This document shows, piece by piece, positions 13,734 to 21,969 of a DNA stretch of 32,292 bases (the stretch's first letter is position 1; each line of letters opens with the position of its first letter). A program made the translations under genes and the position numbers. The notes under the pieces were generated by a model that did not search any database, had not been told where the DNA came from, and worked only from the letters and a program-made list of their open reading frames with translations. Source of the DNA: Pseudomonas californiensis (GTDB lineage Bacteria > Pseudomonadota > Gammaproteobacteria > Pseudomonadales > Pseudomonadaceae); NCBI RefSeq assembly GCF_021147775.1, contig NZ_JAGTPK010000046.1, positions 1-32,292 of the forward strand, read 5' to 3'.

Positions 13734-14345
13734 ATGATCAACCTGCCCGGCTATCTGGCCATACGCACAATCAACGGCCGTAACGGCGAATTCAATGTCG
13801 GAAGGCTCTCAACGTCAATCGGCGAGTTCGTCATCAAAGACGCTTTGCTGGACCAGTACCACGAGGGGAAATATCGAGGTGATTTCGTTATCACTGAAAT
13901 TCGTCCCTCCTACTACACCAACGGCGGCAGATTAGTGGTCGAAGTCCGCGCCAGGCTGGACAGCATGTCGTTGGACGACGTGGCCAACCTCAGCGCAGAT
14001 GAAGCTGAAAGGCTGTCCAACAACGAAACTGACCCACTCGACGAAGAAGCCTCGGGCGGCTCGTCGTCAACCAGACCTCGTCCTGCTATTCAAACAACGC
14101 CCAGAAGATCAGTTTCTGCTGACAGTGACGCACCGTTCGGAATGATGGGATCCGAGCCTGAGAAACAGGTCAGCACACTTGAGGCTGATGCAGAGCTGTT
14201 CGGCACGATCTGGCCGATTGGACGTTCAGTCAAGCTGGACACAACTGTAGATCGTAAGCGTCTGCGGCAACAATGTTTTCGCCTTGGCGAGCTTGGGTAT
14301 GAGCTTGACTTCAAGTTGCAGATTTGGAATCTCAGCACACTTTAA
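13734..14345 (+). CDS. DUF3275-family ICE protein
   Basis: A 203-residue protein. The N-terminal domain (residues 1-85) has the DUF3275 signature: a P-G-L-IR start, then NGRNGEFNVGRLSTSIGEFVIKD, then LDQYHEGKYRGDFVITEIRPSYYTNGGRLVVEVRARLD. A disordered Ser/Pro/Arg-rich linker follows. The C-terminal module (DAELFGTIWPIGRSVKLDTTVDR-LRQQCFRLGELGYELDF) is also typical. The family is found beside topB and ssb-like genes of ICEs; its biochemical role is unknown, but context suggests DNA processing during transfer or replication. The SD is GGAG (GCGGAGTAGCTC) before ATG 13734. Confidence 0.8.
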   Translation: MINLPGYLAIRTINGRNGEFNVGRLSTSIGEFVIKDALLDQYHEGKYRGDFVITEIRPSYYTNGGRLVVEVRARLDSMSLDDVANLSADEAERLSNNETDPLDEEASGGSSSTRPRPAIQTTPRRSVSADSDAPFGMMGSEPEKQVSTLEADAELFGTIWPIGRSVKLDTTVDRKRLRQQCFRLGELGYELDFKLQIWNLSTL

Positions 14346-14419
14346 TCCTGCTCCAAAGCTGATCATTTCCTGGTAGCAATCGATAAACCCGAGTTTATCC
14401 GCTAAACACATTGAATCCC

Positions 14420-14469
14420 GAGGGGCATCACCGCCCCTCAGGGCGGGTCCCCTCCTGTTTTGGAGGACC
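14420..14469 (+). promoter_or_regulatory. Two-hairpin leader that buries the SD (gene at 14472)
   Basis: GAGGGGC-ATCACC-GCCCCTC (14420-14439), then CCTCC-TGTTTT-GGAGG (14451-14466), extended past a bulge by GGT/ACC (14446-14448 with 14467-14469). The full SD GGAGG is paired, and the ATG follows at 14472. One of the clearest members of the series. Confidence 0.78.
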
Positions 14470-14471
14470 TA

Positions 14472-14972
14472 ATGCCGAACCGCACTCAACTCTTTCATAT
14501 AGAAGAATGCCCGGATCTGTACGTCGACGCGTGCGTCTGTGACGAGCAGCGAAACCTGATATTCCTCTCAGCCTGGGGCCGCGACACGGCCATGCAGGAG
14601 TTTCTGGCCAGACTAACACTCGGTAACTCCGAGAACGGCCTAGATCAGTTTCATATCGTCATGAATGACCAACGCATCCCCGTGTTCCCTGATACGGATC
14701 TGTTGGAAAAACGGACCACTCGCCAGCTCCGCGGAACGCTCTTCGGCAGCCTGTTGCACTTATGGCTGTTCGATCAGCGTTGCTCGCAGCCGGATCGAGC
14801 AAACCACTGTGCGTACGCGCTCATCGGTCAAGCCCAAGACTCATTCGACAGATTGTGGCCGCTGGTCGTAGACACTTGTCCGCTTCCCTTCCTTCCACAT
14901 TGGCGTGAGGCTGTGATGGAAGTCCTTACTGCGCACAACATGTTGCATCCGCTACCAGGAGCTATTGGCTAG
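14472..14972 (+). CDS. Hypothetical ICE protein
   Basis: A 166-residue protein, unrecognised. Start at ATG 14472 (GGAGG five bases upstream); a TTG at 14460 within the hairpin is less likely. The N-terminal part is beta-rich (TQLFHIEECPDLYVDACVCDEQRNLIFLSAWGRD), followed by helices (TAMQEFLARLTLG) and a Trp/Leu-rich C-terminal half (GTLFGSLLHLWLF; DSFDRLWPLVVDTC). Several Cys residues are scattered, with no obvious zinc pattern. No membrane segment or signal peptide. Its position between DUF3275 and the methyltransferase suggests an accessory ICE function. A 32-codon frame starts one base after its stop. Confidence 0.68.
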   Translation: MPNRTQLFHIEECPDLYVDACVCDEQRNLIFLSAWGRDTAMQEFLARLTLGNSENGLDQFHIVMNDQRIPVFPDTDLLEKRTTRQLRGTLFGSLLHLWLFDQRCSQPDRANHCAYALIGQAQDSFDRLWPLVVDTCPLPFLPHWREAVMEVLTAHNMLHPLPGAIG

Positions 14973-15071
14973 GTGACTGCCTGGCGTTTGTCGCTGCAGC
15001 TGGACGTGCTCGAAAAAGCCCTGGGCGAACTCATTCGCGCAGGAAAACTCACCACTGAACTTACGGCGTAG
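14973..15071 (+). CDS. Possible 32-residue peptide
   Basis: GTG 14973 directly follows the TAG of the preceding gene, with AGGAG nine bases upstream inside that gene. It encodes a single amphipathic helix (LSLQLDVLEKALGELIRAGKL) ending TTELTA. It could be a real translationally coupled peptide or the displaced C-terminus of the preceding gene. No family recognised. Confidence 0.35.
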   Translation: MTAWRLSLQLDVLEKALGELIRAGKLTTELTA

Positions 15072-15100
15072 TTCACACCCACTTGTCCAAGGAGCCCATC

Positions 15101-16552
15101 ATGGCTTTGATGTTTTCACGGCTTGCCCGTAATTTTGCACGCAACGGCTATTACCCGACTGACGAACTGACGCTGGAACGCACTCTGCAGGCGTTGGTGC
15201 CAGCTTCCTCGGGACGAATGCGGATTCTTGACCCGTGCTCGGGAGAAGGCGTGGCGTTGGCTGAAGTCGCACACCGTCTGGAGCGCGACCGAACCGAGGC
15301 CTATGCCGTTGAGTACGACAAAGAGCGCGCTGAACACTCGAAAACGTTGCTGGACCGAGTGCTGCAGGGTGACTTGATGGACACCATGATCTCTCGACAG
15401 TCCTTCGGACTGCTCTGGCTCAACCCTCCTTACGGGGATCTGGTCGCTGACCACTCTGGCGCTTCACAGTATCAGGGTAGCGGGCGCAGAAGGCTTGAGA
15501 AGGCGTTTTACCAAAGGTCACTGCCGTTGCTTCAGTACGGAGGAGTGATGGTATTCATCGTTCCTCACTACGTGCTGGACGACGAGCTGTGTGGCTGGCT
15601 TACCAATCACTTTACCGGGCTGCGGGTCTGCGCCGCGGTAGACCGGACGTTCAAACAGGTCGTTATATTCGGGATCAGGGTACGCCGTCAGGATCTGGCA
15701 AGGCCTCGGGAAGTGGCTGCGATGCGTGAGCATTTGCGGGCAATCGGATCCGGGGAGCAAGCTGCTGATCTGCTACCGGCCACTTGGCCATGGGAGCAAT
15801 ACGCTGTCCTGCCGATCGCCAATGATCTGGAACACTTCTACCGAATCACGCTTGAACCAGAGCAATTCAGTGAAGAGGTTCTTCGTCTGAAAGGCCTATG
15901 GCCTGATTTCACGCTGCACTTTGGCCAGACTGGCGCTCAACCGCGCGCGCCCGTGAAGGCACTTTCACGGTGGCACTTGGCATTGGCACTCGCTGCTGGA
16001 GCCATAACCGGTGTGGTGACCTCTCGGTCCGGGCGTGTCCTTGTCCTCAAGGGCGACACCTACAAGGATAAGGTTCCCAAGACCGAATTCACCGAGGACG
16101 AGGACGGCAACGTGTTTGAGACAAGGATCTTGACTGATCGTTTTGTGCCCAGGATTCGGGCATGGGATATGACGCCAGGCTCATCCTATCTCGGGTGCGC
16201 ACTGACCATCAGCTCGGATGCGACAACACCAGCTGCACACGAAACCACCTCAAACACTGAAGCACGTAGCCAGGACGCTTTATTTGAACTGGGCCGTGTG
16301 GTGCTCACGCATAGCGTTCAAAGTCTGCTCGAAAACAACTCTCTCGACGTGATGCAGTACCTGCGGCGTCACGCGACGGGCGATTGGGGCGAGATTTCGA
16401 ACGACGACTGGGACAGCAATCAGCAAGCACTGAGTGCTGAAGGTCGATTGTTTTCCGGGTATGACATCGACGCTGGAGATGAAACCAGACTTTGGATCAT
16501 CACCGAGGTCGATCGCTCCGTGACCACCATCATGTTGCCGTCGGACTACTGA
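15101..16552 (+). CDS. DUF6094-like DNA methyltransferase with fused ICE C-terminal domain
   Basis: A 483-residue protein from ATG 15101 (AAGGAG six bases upstream). Residues 1-200 are a class I SAM methyltransferase: motif I ILDPCSGEGVALAEVA (about residue 43) and motif IV WLNPPYGD (about 107), the NPPY signature of N6-adenine or N4-cytosine DNA methylation. I place this with DUF6094 proteins of ICEs. From about residue 395 there is a separable module: ELGRVVLTHSVQSLLE, then YLRRHATGDWGEISNDDWDSN, then LFSGYDIDAGDETRLWIITEVDR and MLPSDY. As I recall, this commonly exists as a free-standing ~100-residue plasmid/ICE protein. The fusion is therefore notable. It is followed by the second helicase gene, suggesting a functional pair. 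Confidence 0.82.
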   Translation: MALMFSRLARNFARNGYYPTDELTLERTLQALVPASSGRMRILDPCSGEGVALAEVAHRLERDRTEAYAVEYDKERAEHSKTLLDRVLQGDLMDTMISRQSFGLLWLNPPYGDLVADHSGASQYQGSGRRRLEKAFYQRSLPLLQYGGVMVFIVPHYVLDDELCGWLTNHFTGLRVCAAVDRTFKQVVIFGIRVRRQDLARPREVAAMREHLRAIGSGEQAADLLPATWPWEQYAVLPIANDLEHFYRITLEPEQFSEEVLRLKGLWPDFTLHFGQTGAQPRAPVKALSRWHLALALAAGAITGVVTSRSGRVLVLKGDTYKDKVPKTEFTEDEDGNVFETRILTDRFVPRIRAWDMTPGSSYLGCALTISSDATTPAAHETTSNTEARSQDALFELGRVVLTHSVQSLLENNSLDVMQYLRRHATGDWGEISNDDWDSNQQALSAEGRLFSGYDIDAGDETRLWIITEVDRSVTTIMLPSDY

Positions 16553-16589
16553 CAGCGCATTAAACAAAACATTCTCTCAACCAACCCGC

Positions 16590-16648
16590 AGGGTATGCCC
16601 AATACCCTCCGTGGTGTCGTGCGTGCCCTGTTTCATTCTCATGTGGAG
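16590..16648 (+). promoter_or_regulatory. Structured leader (second helicase gene)
   Basis: AGGGTAT-GCCCA-ATACCCT (16590-16608). Downstream, TTCTC pairs with GAGAA across ATGTG around the SD TGGAG, and GGTGT (16613-16617) can pair with the ACACC just before the ATG at 16656. The sequence from GGAG to ATG is identical to that of the ssb-like gene (GGAGAAACACC). Confidence 0.6.
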
Positions 16649-16655
16649 AAACACC

Positions 16656-18914
16656 ATGAACGACATAACATTGCCAAGGGCCTCGAACCACCTGAAAGCC
16701 AATGCTTTAAATATTGGACTCACTGAATTCATCGAAGAATTCGGCGATGAGCTTCTGGAATCTCTCAACCGCTCAAACCCGCCGGTCTATGCCGGCATCG
16801 ACAATCCGGCTCGGCAGCGGGTGATGGACGGTCTCAAACGACAGCCCTTCCCAGCCCAGGCTCAAGTAGTCCAGGCAATTGCCGCGCTTTTGCTCGATCA
16901 GAATGAGCAGGCCGGCATCATCAATGCCGAGATGGGTACCGGCAAAACGATGATGGCCATCGCGCTCGCTGCAGTCATGCATGGAGCTGGTTATCGCCGG
17001 ACGATGGTCATCGCGCCCCCGCATCTGGTCTACAAGTGGAGACGCGAGATCCTCGAAACCATCCCTGACGCTCGTGTCTGGGTGCTCAATGGACCGGATA
17101 CCCTGGTCAAGCTGCTGAAGCTGCGCGATCAACTGGGTGATACCTACGACGGACGTCAGGAGTTCTTTATTCTCGGCCGCGTGCGGATGCGGATGGGATT
17201 CCACTGGCGTCTGGCCTTTTGGCAAAGGCGTGCCGGCGGTGGAAGGAGCCTGGCAGCGTGTCCAGATTGTGGACGTCTGCTCCAGGACCTGGAAGGCAAT
17301 CTGATAACCGCTGAGGAATTTCAGCGAGAAGAGCGACGTCGACGCTGCGATCACTGTGATGCCGCTTTATGGACGCTGATGCGTCTGGGCAAATCGGATG
17401 GCGGCAGCCGCCGAAACACGATTCTAAAGTCGATGTGTCGCATCCCTACAATCGGACCTGTTCGTGCAGAACGGCTTTTGTCTGACTTCGGCGAAGACTT
17501 TCTCGCCTCGATGCTTCTGGACAATGTCTCTGAGTTCATCAATCTGATGGACGCCAAAGGCAATTTCATCTTCAGCGATCGACAGGCCAAGCGCATGGAG
17601 CGCGCAATGGCCAACATCGAGTTCGGGTTCGGCGAGGGGGGTTACCAGCCCACTGAATTCATCAAGCGCTACCTACCTAACGGGTGCTTTGACCTACTGG
17701 TCGTGGACGAGGGACATGAGTACAAAAACAGTGGATCGGCACAAGGTCAGGCTATGGGCGTGCTCGCAGCCAAAGCTCGAAAGACTGTGCTGCTGACCGG
17801 CACTCTGATGGGTGGCTATGCAGACGATCTGTTCTACCTACTGTTCCGGATCCTCACCAGACGTATGATCGAGGACGGCTATCAGCCCAACACGCGAGGA
17901 AGCATGGCGCCGGCGGCGATGTCTTTTATGCGGGATCACGGAGTATTGAAGGATATCTACACCGAGCGTGATGGCAGCTCTCACAAGACGGCCAAAGGTA
18001 AAAAACTCTCGGTGCGGACGGTCAAAGCTCCGGGCTTCGGCCCGAAAGGTATTCACCGCTTCGTTTTACCCTTCACGGTGTTCCTGAAACTCAAGGATAT
18101 CGGCGGCAATGTACTACCTGGTTACCGGGAGGAGTTCATTGACGTGCCGATGTCTCCAGACCAGGAGGCGGCTCACCTTAAACTTGCCCAGACATTGACC
18201 ATCGAGCTTCGTCAGGCACTGGCCCGCAGAGACACCACACTGTTAGGGGTGGTGTTGAACGTGCTGTTGGCATGGCCGGACTGCTGCTTTCGACCTGAGG
18301 TGGTGAAGCATCCTCGATCCAGAGACACACTGGCTTTCGTGCCATCGATCTTCGAAGATGATGAGCTCATGCCGAAGGAACAGGCCCTTCTGGACCTATG
18401 TCTTGCTGAAAAAGCCCGGAACCGCAAGGTTCTGGTCTACTCGGTTTACACGGGTACCAGAGACACCACAAGCCGCATGAAGCGGGTGCTCGAGCAATCG
18501 GGACTGAAGGTGGCAGTGCTGCGTGCATCGGTGGACACCGCCAGGCGCGAGGACTGGATCCTTGACCAGGTTGATCGAGGCGTCGACGTACTGATCACCA
18601 ACCCGGAGCTCGTAAAAACCGGTCTGGATCTGCTCGACTTTCCGACCATTGCGTTCATGCAGACGGGTTACAACGTCTACACGGTGCAACAGGCGGCGAG
18701 GCGGTCATGGAGGATCGGACAGAAGCAGGACGTCAGGGTGATCTTTTTCGGCTACATCGGCAGTTCTCAGATCACCTGCCTGCAGCTGATGGCCAAGAAG
18801 ATCGCCGTATCACAGAGCACGTCAGGAGATGTTCCAGAGTCCGGGCTGGACTCGTTGAACCAGGACGGTGATTCTGTAGAGATGGCGCTCGCCAGACAAC
18901 TCATCAACGCTTGA
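16656..18914 (+). CDS. SNF2-like helicase with zinc-ribbon insert
   Basis: A 752-residue SF2 ATPase from ATG 16656; an in-frame upstream ATG/GTG at 16611 lies in the leader. Walker A EMGTGKTMM (about residues 92-100), then IAPPHLVYKWRREI, Walker B/DEGH LLVVDEGHEYKN (about 350), motif III LLTGTL. The second RecA domain has KVLVYSVYTGTRD, ITNPELVKTGLDL and the QAARRSWRIGQ arginine-finger motif. A zinc ribbon is inserted between the ATPase motifs (CPDCGRL near 201, CDHCDA near 231). A DNA translocase linked to the methyltransferase just upstream. The last 85 codons are duplicated as a frameshifted fragment at 27632, marking this 3' end as an insertion site. Confidence 0.88.
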   Translation: MNDITLPRASNHLKANALNIGLTEFIEEFGDELLESLNRSNPPVYAGIDNPARQRVMDGLKRQPFPAQAQVVQAIAALLLDQNEQAGIINAEMGTGKTMMAIALAAVMHGAGYRRTMVIAPPHLVYKWRREILETIPDARVWVLNGPDTLVKLLKLRDQLGDTYDGRQEFFILGRVRMRMGFHWRLAFWQRRAGGGRSLAACPDCGRLLQDLEGNLITAEEFQREERRRRCDHCDAALWTLMRLGKSDGGSRRNTILKSMCRIPTIGPVRAERLLSDFGEDFLASMLLDNVSEFINLMDAKGNFIFSDRQAKRMERAMANIEFGFGEGGYQPTEFIKRYLPNGCFDLLVVDEGHEYKNSGSAQGQAMGVLAAKARKTVLLTGTLMGGYADDLFYLLFRILTRRMIEDGYQPNTRGSMAPAAMSFMRDHGVLKDIYTERDGSSHKTAKGKKLSVRTVKAPGFGPKGIHRFVLPFTVFLKLKDIGGNVLPGYREEFIDVPMSPDQEAAHLKLAQTLTIELRQALARRDTTLLGVVLNVLLAWPDCCFRPEVVKHPRSRDTLAFVPSIFEDDELMPKEQALLDLCLAEKARNRKVLVYSVYTGTRDTTSRMKRVLEQSGLKVAVLRASVDTARREDWILDQVDRGVDVLITNPELVKTGLDLLDFPTIAFMQTGYNVYTVQQAARRSWRIGQKQDVRVIFFGYIGSSQITCLQLMAKKIAVSQSTSGDVPESGLDSLNQDGDSVEMALARQLINA

Positions 18915-18918
18915 CCAT

Positions 18919-18942
18919 GGCCACCTTCGGGTGGCCTTTTTT
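18919..18942 (+). terminator. Intrinsic terminator with UUCG loop
   Basis: GGCCACC-TTCG-GGTGGCC followed by TTTTTT, just after the helicase stop. The hairpin is retained in the duplicate at 27.9 kb, but its T-run is changed there (GGTGGCTATGTTTT). Confidence 0.88.
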
Positions 18943-18983
18943 ATGGGGTCTGCTGGCCATTGTAGAAACTACCGACGGCTTAT

Positions 18984-19092
18984 AGTGTGCTGTCTTCGAA
19001 AAAATCTGTCGTTTGTTTTGAGTATAAACAATATTCATTAATAGGCAACATCGCGGATGTATGGGCAAGTTGTTTCGAAAACAGTACAATAG
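18984..19092. repeat. Left 109-bp cargo-boundary element (att-like)
   Basis: It starts AGTGTGCTGTCTTCGAAAA and ends TTTCGAAAACAGTACAATAG, so its tips are inverted repeats. A related 108-bp copy lies at 27507-27614 in the same orientation. Tip sequences, a CAAT-ATT-AATAG centre and total length are conserved, while the rest has drifted. There is no transposase between the tips. It sits 42 bases after the helicase terminator. Candidate attachment or recombination site, or a MITE. Confidence 0.7.
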
Positions 19093-19584
19093 AATGGATC
19101 CAAATTCAAACAGATAAGCCTAGTAAATGCTTTCAAAAATTCAGATTCTTGATGCTCAATGCAATGCATGGTTCATATCGACGATCTGATGAAGCTGGAG
19201 GTGCTTGGGCGTTTCTTTGTTGATCTTCTTGAGAAAGGTCAGCCACTCTTGATGCCTCTGCTAACGCTCGATGCTGCTGATCAATTCTCTTGGAGGTAAC
19301 CCAGTGCAGCGAATAACGTGACAGTGCCATGGCGGGTGTAATCATGGACTTAGTCAGGGTATGACCGATGCCCAAATGCAAACCCGGCTGTGTTCGTTCC
19401 AACGCCTGAACCTGGGGATACCAGAGCGTGATCGTTGGGCATGAAAATGCCCTTCAACCGTGCGATGTTATCTCGAGTTTCGCCTTCGGCAGCCAGCAGG
19501 ATTATGCGTGCTAGCCGCCGCTCTCGCTGAGGGATGGTGGCAGAACGAACTCGTCGTTTTAGCTCGGCCGTTTCTTCATTTCTA
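19093..19584 (-). pseudogene. IS630-family transposase remnants
   Basis: Two out-of-frame minus-strand pieces of one transposase. About 19445-19574 encodes EETAELKRRVRSATIPQRERRLARIILLAAEGETRDNIARL cut into the IS630 N-terminal helix-turn-helix pattern. About 19180-19405 encodes LERTQPGLHLGIGHTLTK and then ALHWVTSKRIDQQHRALAE, the part before the catalytic D-N-YATH region. The intervening and C-terminal parts are missing. A MITE abuts the 5' end. Decayed and inactive. Confidence 0.6.
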
Positions 19585-19687
19585 AGAAGACACTGATTTA
19601 TTCTAAAACCCAGCTGTTGCCCCCCCAGATAAATCAAGGCCTCCAGAGCGTTGCCGGGACGAAAAATCGAATAAATCAGCGGCTCCT
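19585..19687. mobile_element. ~103-bp MITE, left copy
   Basis: Ends are inverted: AAGAAGACACTGATTTATTC and GAATAAATCAGCGGCTCCT, each next to a TA (19583-19584 and 19688-19689) that would be the target duplication. Its sister is at 31459-31559. No coding capacity. TA duplication fits IS630 or IS5/IS427 relatives. Confidence 0.65.
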
Positions 19688-19772
19688 TAGTCGCTCTTCT
19701 AAGGAAACCTACATGAATTCATGTGCGGCTGCCATCCGTTTTCGTTCTTGATTAGTGTATGAATGAGAGCAG

Positions 19773-20423
19773 TTAAATGAGACCAGTGTCTTTAAGAAAT
19801 TGCATCAATTGCTCAGAGACATAATCTGGCGAATATACTTCTGTCTTCAGGTGAAGGTCTGGCGTCGTGGGTGCCTCGTATGGCGCGTTAACACCAGTAA
19901 AATTCGCCAAGTCGCCAATCCGAGCTTTTTTATATAATCCTTTTGTATCCCGAGCTTCTACAGTAGCCAACGGACAATCCACAAAAATCTCAAAAAACTC
20001 ATTAGGTTGAAAAAGATCACGAAGCTTTTTCCGCTCCGATGCAAGTGGAGAAACGAATGCGCATAACACGATCAATCCCGCATCACACATTAACTTTGCG
20101 ACTTCACCTACTCTCCGCATATTCTCGGCACGTTCAGGCTCTGTGAAGCCAAGGTCACGATTCAGTCCATTCCTTACATTGTCACCATCGAGCACATATG
20201 TATGATACCCCAACTTGAAAAGCTTAAGTTCAACCAAATTAGACAGCGTGGTTTTCCCCGCCCCTGACAGCCCTGTAAACCACAGCACACAAGGCTTTTG
20301 TTTTTTTAGGCTGGCTCGATCACCCTTGCTTATATCCAGACGAGGCGGATAGATATCCCAGCGCTTAGACTCCTCATCATGAAATCTCCTGGCGTTAGTG
20401 GCGTCTGTGTAAGTTTTTGTCAT
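19773..20423 (-). CDS. cysC: Adenylylsulfate (APS) kinase
   Basis: A 216-residue protein from the ATG at 20423; an in-frame GTG six bases earlier is possible. Walker A GLSGAGKTT at residues 51-59, then the APS-kinase series: YVLDGDNVRNGLNRDLGFTEPERAENMRRVGEVA, CAFVSPLASERKKLRDLF, FVDCPLATVEARDTKGLYKKAR and NFTGVNAPYEAP. All key family motifs are present and the length is normal. The reaction is APS + ATP to PAPS. No ATP sulfurylase, PAPS reductase or sulfotransferase is in view, so a housekeeping sulfate role is doubtful. Lying downstream of the nucleotidyltransferase gene on the same strand, it may provide PAPS or phosphorylate the 3'-OH of an adenylylated product (the latter is speculation). 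Confidence 0.9.
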   Translation of the reverse strand: MTKTYTDATNARRFHDEESKRWDIYPPRLDISKGDRASLKKQKPCVLWFTGLSGAGKTTLSNLVELKLFKLGYHTYVLDGDNVRNGLNRDLGFTEPERAENMRRVGEVAKLMCDAGLIVLCAFVSPLASERKKLRDLFQPNEFFEIFVDCPLATVEARDTKGLYKKARIGDLANFTGVNAPYEAPTTPDLHLKTEVYSPDYVSEQLMQFLKDTGLI

Positions 20424-20570
20424 AAACACTCACTTCATAGCTTGATAGTTGATTTTTTTAATTTTAAATACGTGCATTATGAACAAAGTTGGACATGATC
20501 AAATTGCTCTGAACTTCGTCCATATTGAGCTCTCAGGGTTACTGGGAAAATACACCCTGTGACCGCACCA

Positions 20571-21677
20571 TCAGTCATCAGTCAGCTCACTCAGAGCAAG
20601 GTTGAAACAGCTCATCGTGACAACACCAGCCAATAGAAATACCTGCAGATATTGAAGACATTCTTCTCTGGATATTTGGAACCCTTCAATAGCTCGTTGC
20701 AGAACGTCGTTGACGCAAGAGTCGTTATCGATCAGCGCCCATATCAGTACCGCAGACACTGGAAGCTCCATGATCGGGGTATTTACCCGCAGTAGGAAAA
20801 AAGTGTCTGCGTGACTAACAACACGAACACCTGCTGGTTTTTCAAGCAGCCGGTTTCTTCCTGAAGGATGAGATGGGAGGAAACGAGAGACCGTCCAGAA
20901 TTCCTCTTCAGGCATACGATTAGACATCACGGAATGATCCGACATGACCTGCAGAAAGCGATAACACCGATGGAGGTAAACTTTTTTTTGGCATACGGAG
21001 CCGCTGAAGTCGCCAGCGAAAACATCCGCAAAGCGCTCCAGTGCCAAATGTGTTTCACCGATAAAAAGCTGTGCATATCGTAGCTGCCATTTGTCCAGTA
21101 AAGACGTGGCGCCACAGAAGACTAGAAACTGATTAAAGCTGTGCTTTGCCGCGGTTCGAGCTGCGAGCACGGCAGAATCGAAGTCTCCCGCATCGACGAA
21201 ACCGGAAGAGACCCTCAATGAGCGCTCGGCATTGAGCTGACAGAAATCCCCCAGCCTTTTTCTGAAAATATCGATATCCAACATTTTTTTCAATTGATCG
21301 AAACTGTGAGCGTTGGTTAGGCCAATCCCGCAATACAGCCGATGACACAGCAGCAATTCATAGTTTGTCATGTTTGGTAGGTCTTCGCCGTCTAAGAGCA
21401 TCTCGACGATATGCTCTATTTTAGCGAGGCTAATTCGGGTGACTTCGATAGGTCTAGGTCCGCCTGTAACAAGCGTTTCACCTTCGCTGCAGGTTTCATA
21501 AACGGCATATACGTCATAGTCGGAGCTTGGCGTCGCCAGTCCTTCGGCAACCGAGCCAGACAGGAACGTATACAAAGGTTTTTGCTCATCATTATTTAAA
21601 AAAGCATCGAGCCTTTCCTTGATGGCAGCCAACTCAGCCTCTGACAGCGTCACGCGAACTTGCGATGAATAACTCAT
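20571..21677 (-). CDS. Nucleotidyltransferase with C-terminal PqqD/RRE-like domain
   Basis: A 368-residue protein with a strong GGGAGG SD before ATG 21677. Residues 36-80 are a polymerase-beta/MNT nucleotidyltransferase core: FLSGSVAEGL-TPSSDYDVYAVYE (GS at 41-42, Asp53, Asp55), with a third carboxylate at Glu78 in PIEVTR. A helical middle (residues 130-260) may serve substrate binding, HEPN/KNTase-like. Residues 283-356 fit the PqqD or RiPP-recognition-element pattern: GVRVVSHADTFFLLRVN, then ELPVSAVLIWALID, VNDVLQRAIEGF and CLQYLQVFLLAGVV. Such domains bind leader peptides. I infer an enzyme that transfers an NMP (or another nucleotide-activated group) to a ribosomal peptide. It is divergent from the precursor gene at 21970. 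Confidence 0.78.
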   Translation of the reverse strand: MSYSSQVRVTLSEAELAAIKERLDAFLNNDEQKPLYTFLSGSVAEGLATPSSDYDVYAVYETCSEGETLVTGGPRPIEVTRISLAKIEHIVEMLLDGEDLPNMTNYELLLCHRLYCGIGLTNAHSFDQLKKMLDIDIFRKRLGDFCQLNAERSLRVSSGFVDAGDFDSAVLAARTAAKHSFNQFLVFCGATSLLDKWQLRYAQLFIGETHLALERFADVFAGDFSGSVCQKKVYLHRCYRFLQVMSDHSVMSNRMPEEEFWTVSRFLPSHPSGRNRLLEKPAGVRVVSHADTFFLLRVNTPIMELPVSAVLIWALIDNDSCVNDVLQRAIEGFQISREECLQYLQVFLLAGVVTMSCFNLALSELTDD

Positions 21678-21867
21678 TTAACCTCCCGGCAGTGATAAAA
21701 GCGGCAATGTGACACCGGTCAATATCAAAGTGACATCCTCTCAACTCCAGCAACATTAGGACTTGAAGACTTAAGCATTGATTTGTCACATGTCAAGAAA
21801 TTAACCGACATGCTTTGATGCGCCGAAATCATGAAACATTTTGTAACATTTGCTGTTGGATCATTTT

Positions 21868-21896
21868 TTGACACATCCTCTGAGGCTGTTTAGGGT
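21868..21896 (+). promoter_or_regulatory. Sigma70-type promoter for the precursor operon
   Basis: TTGACA (21868-21873), a 17-bp spacer, then TAGGGT (21891-21896). A perfect -35, ideal spacing and a fair -10. It lies about 70 bases before the precursor ATG in an AT-rich divergent intergenic region. No operator recognised. Confidence 0.6.
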
Positions 21897-21969
21897 TGAT
21901 GCGAGGCGATTAAAAAGTCTCGAAGACGATCAAATTGATCTCAATTTATGAACTAAAAGGATGATCTTC

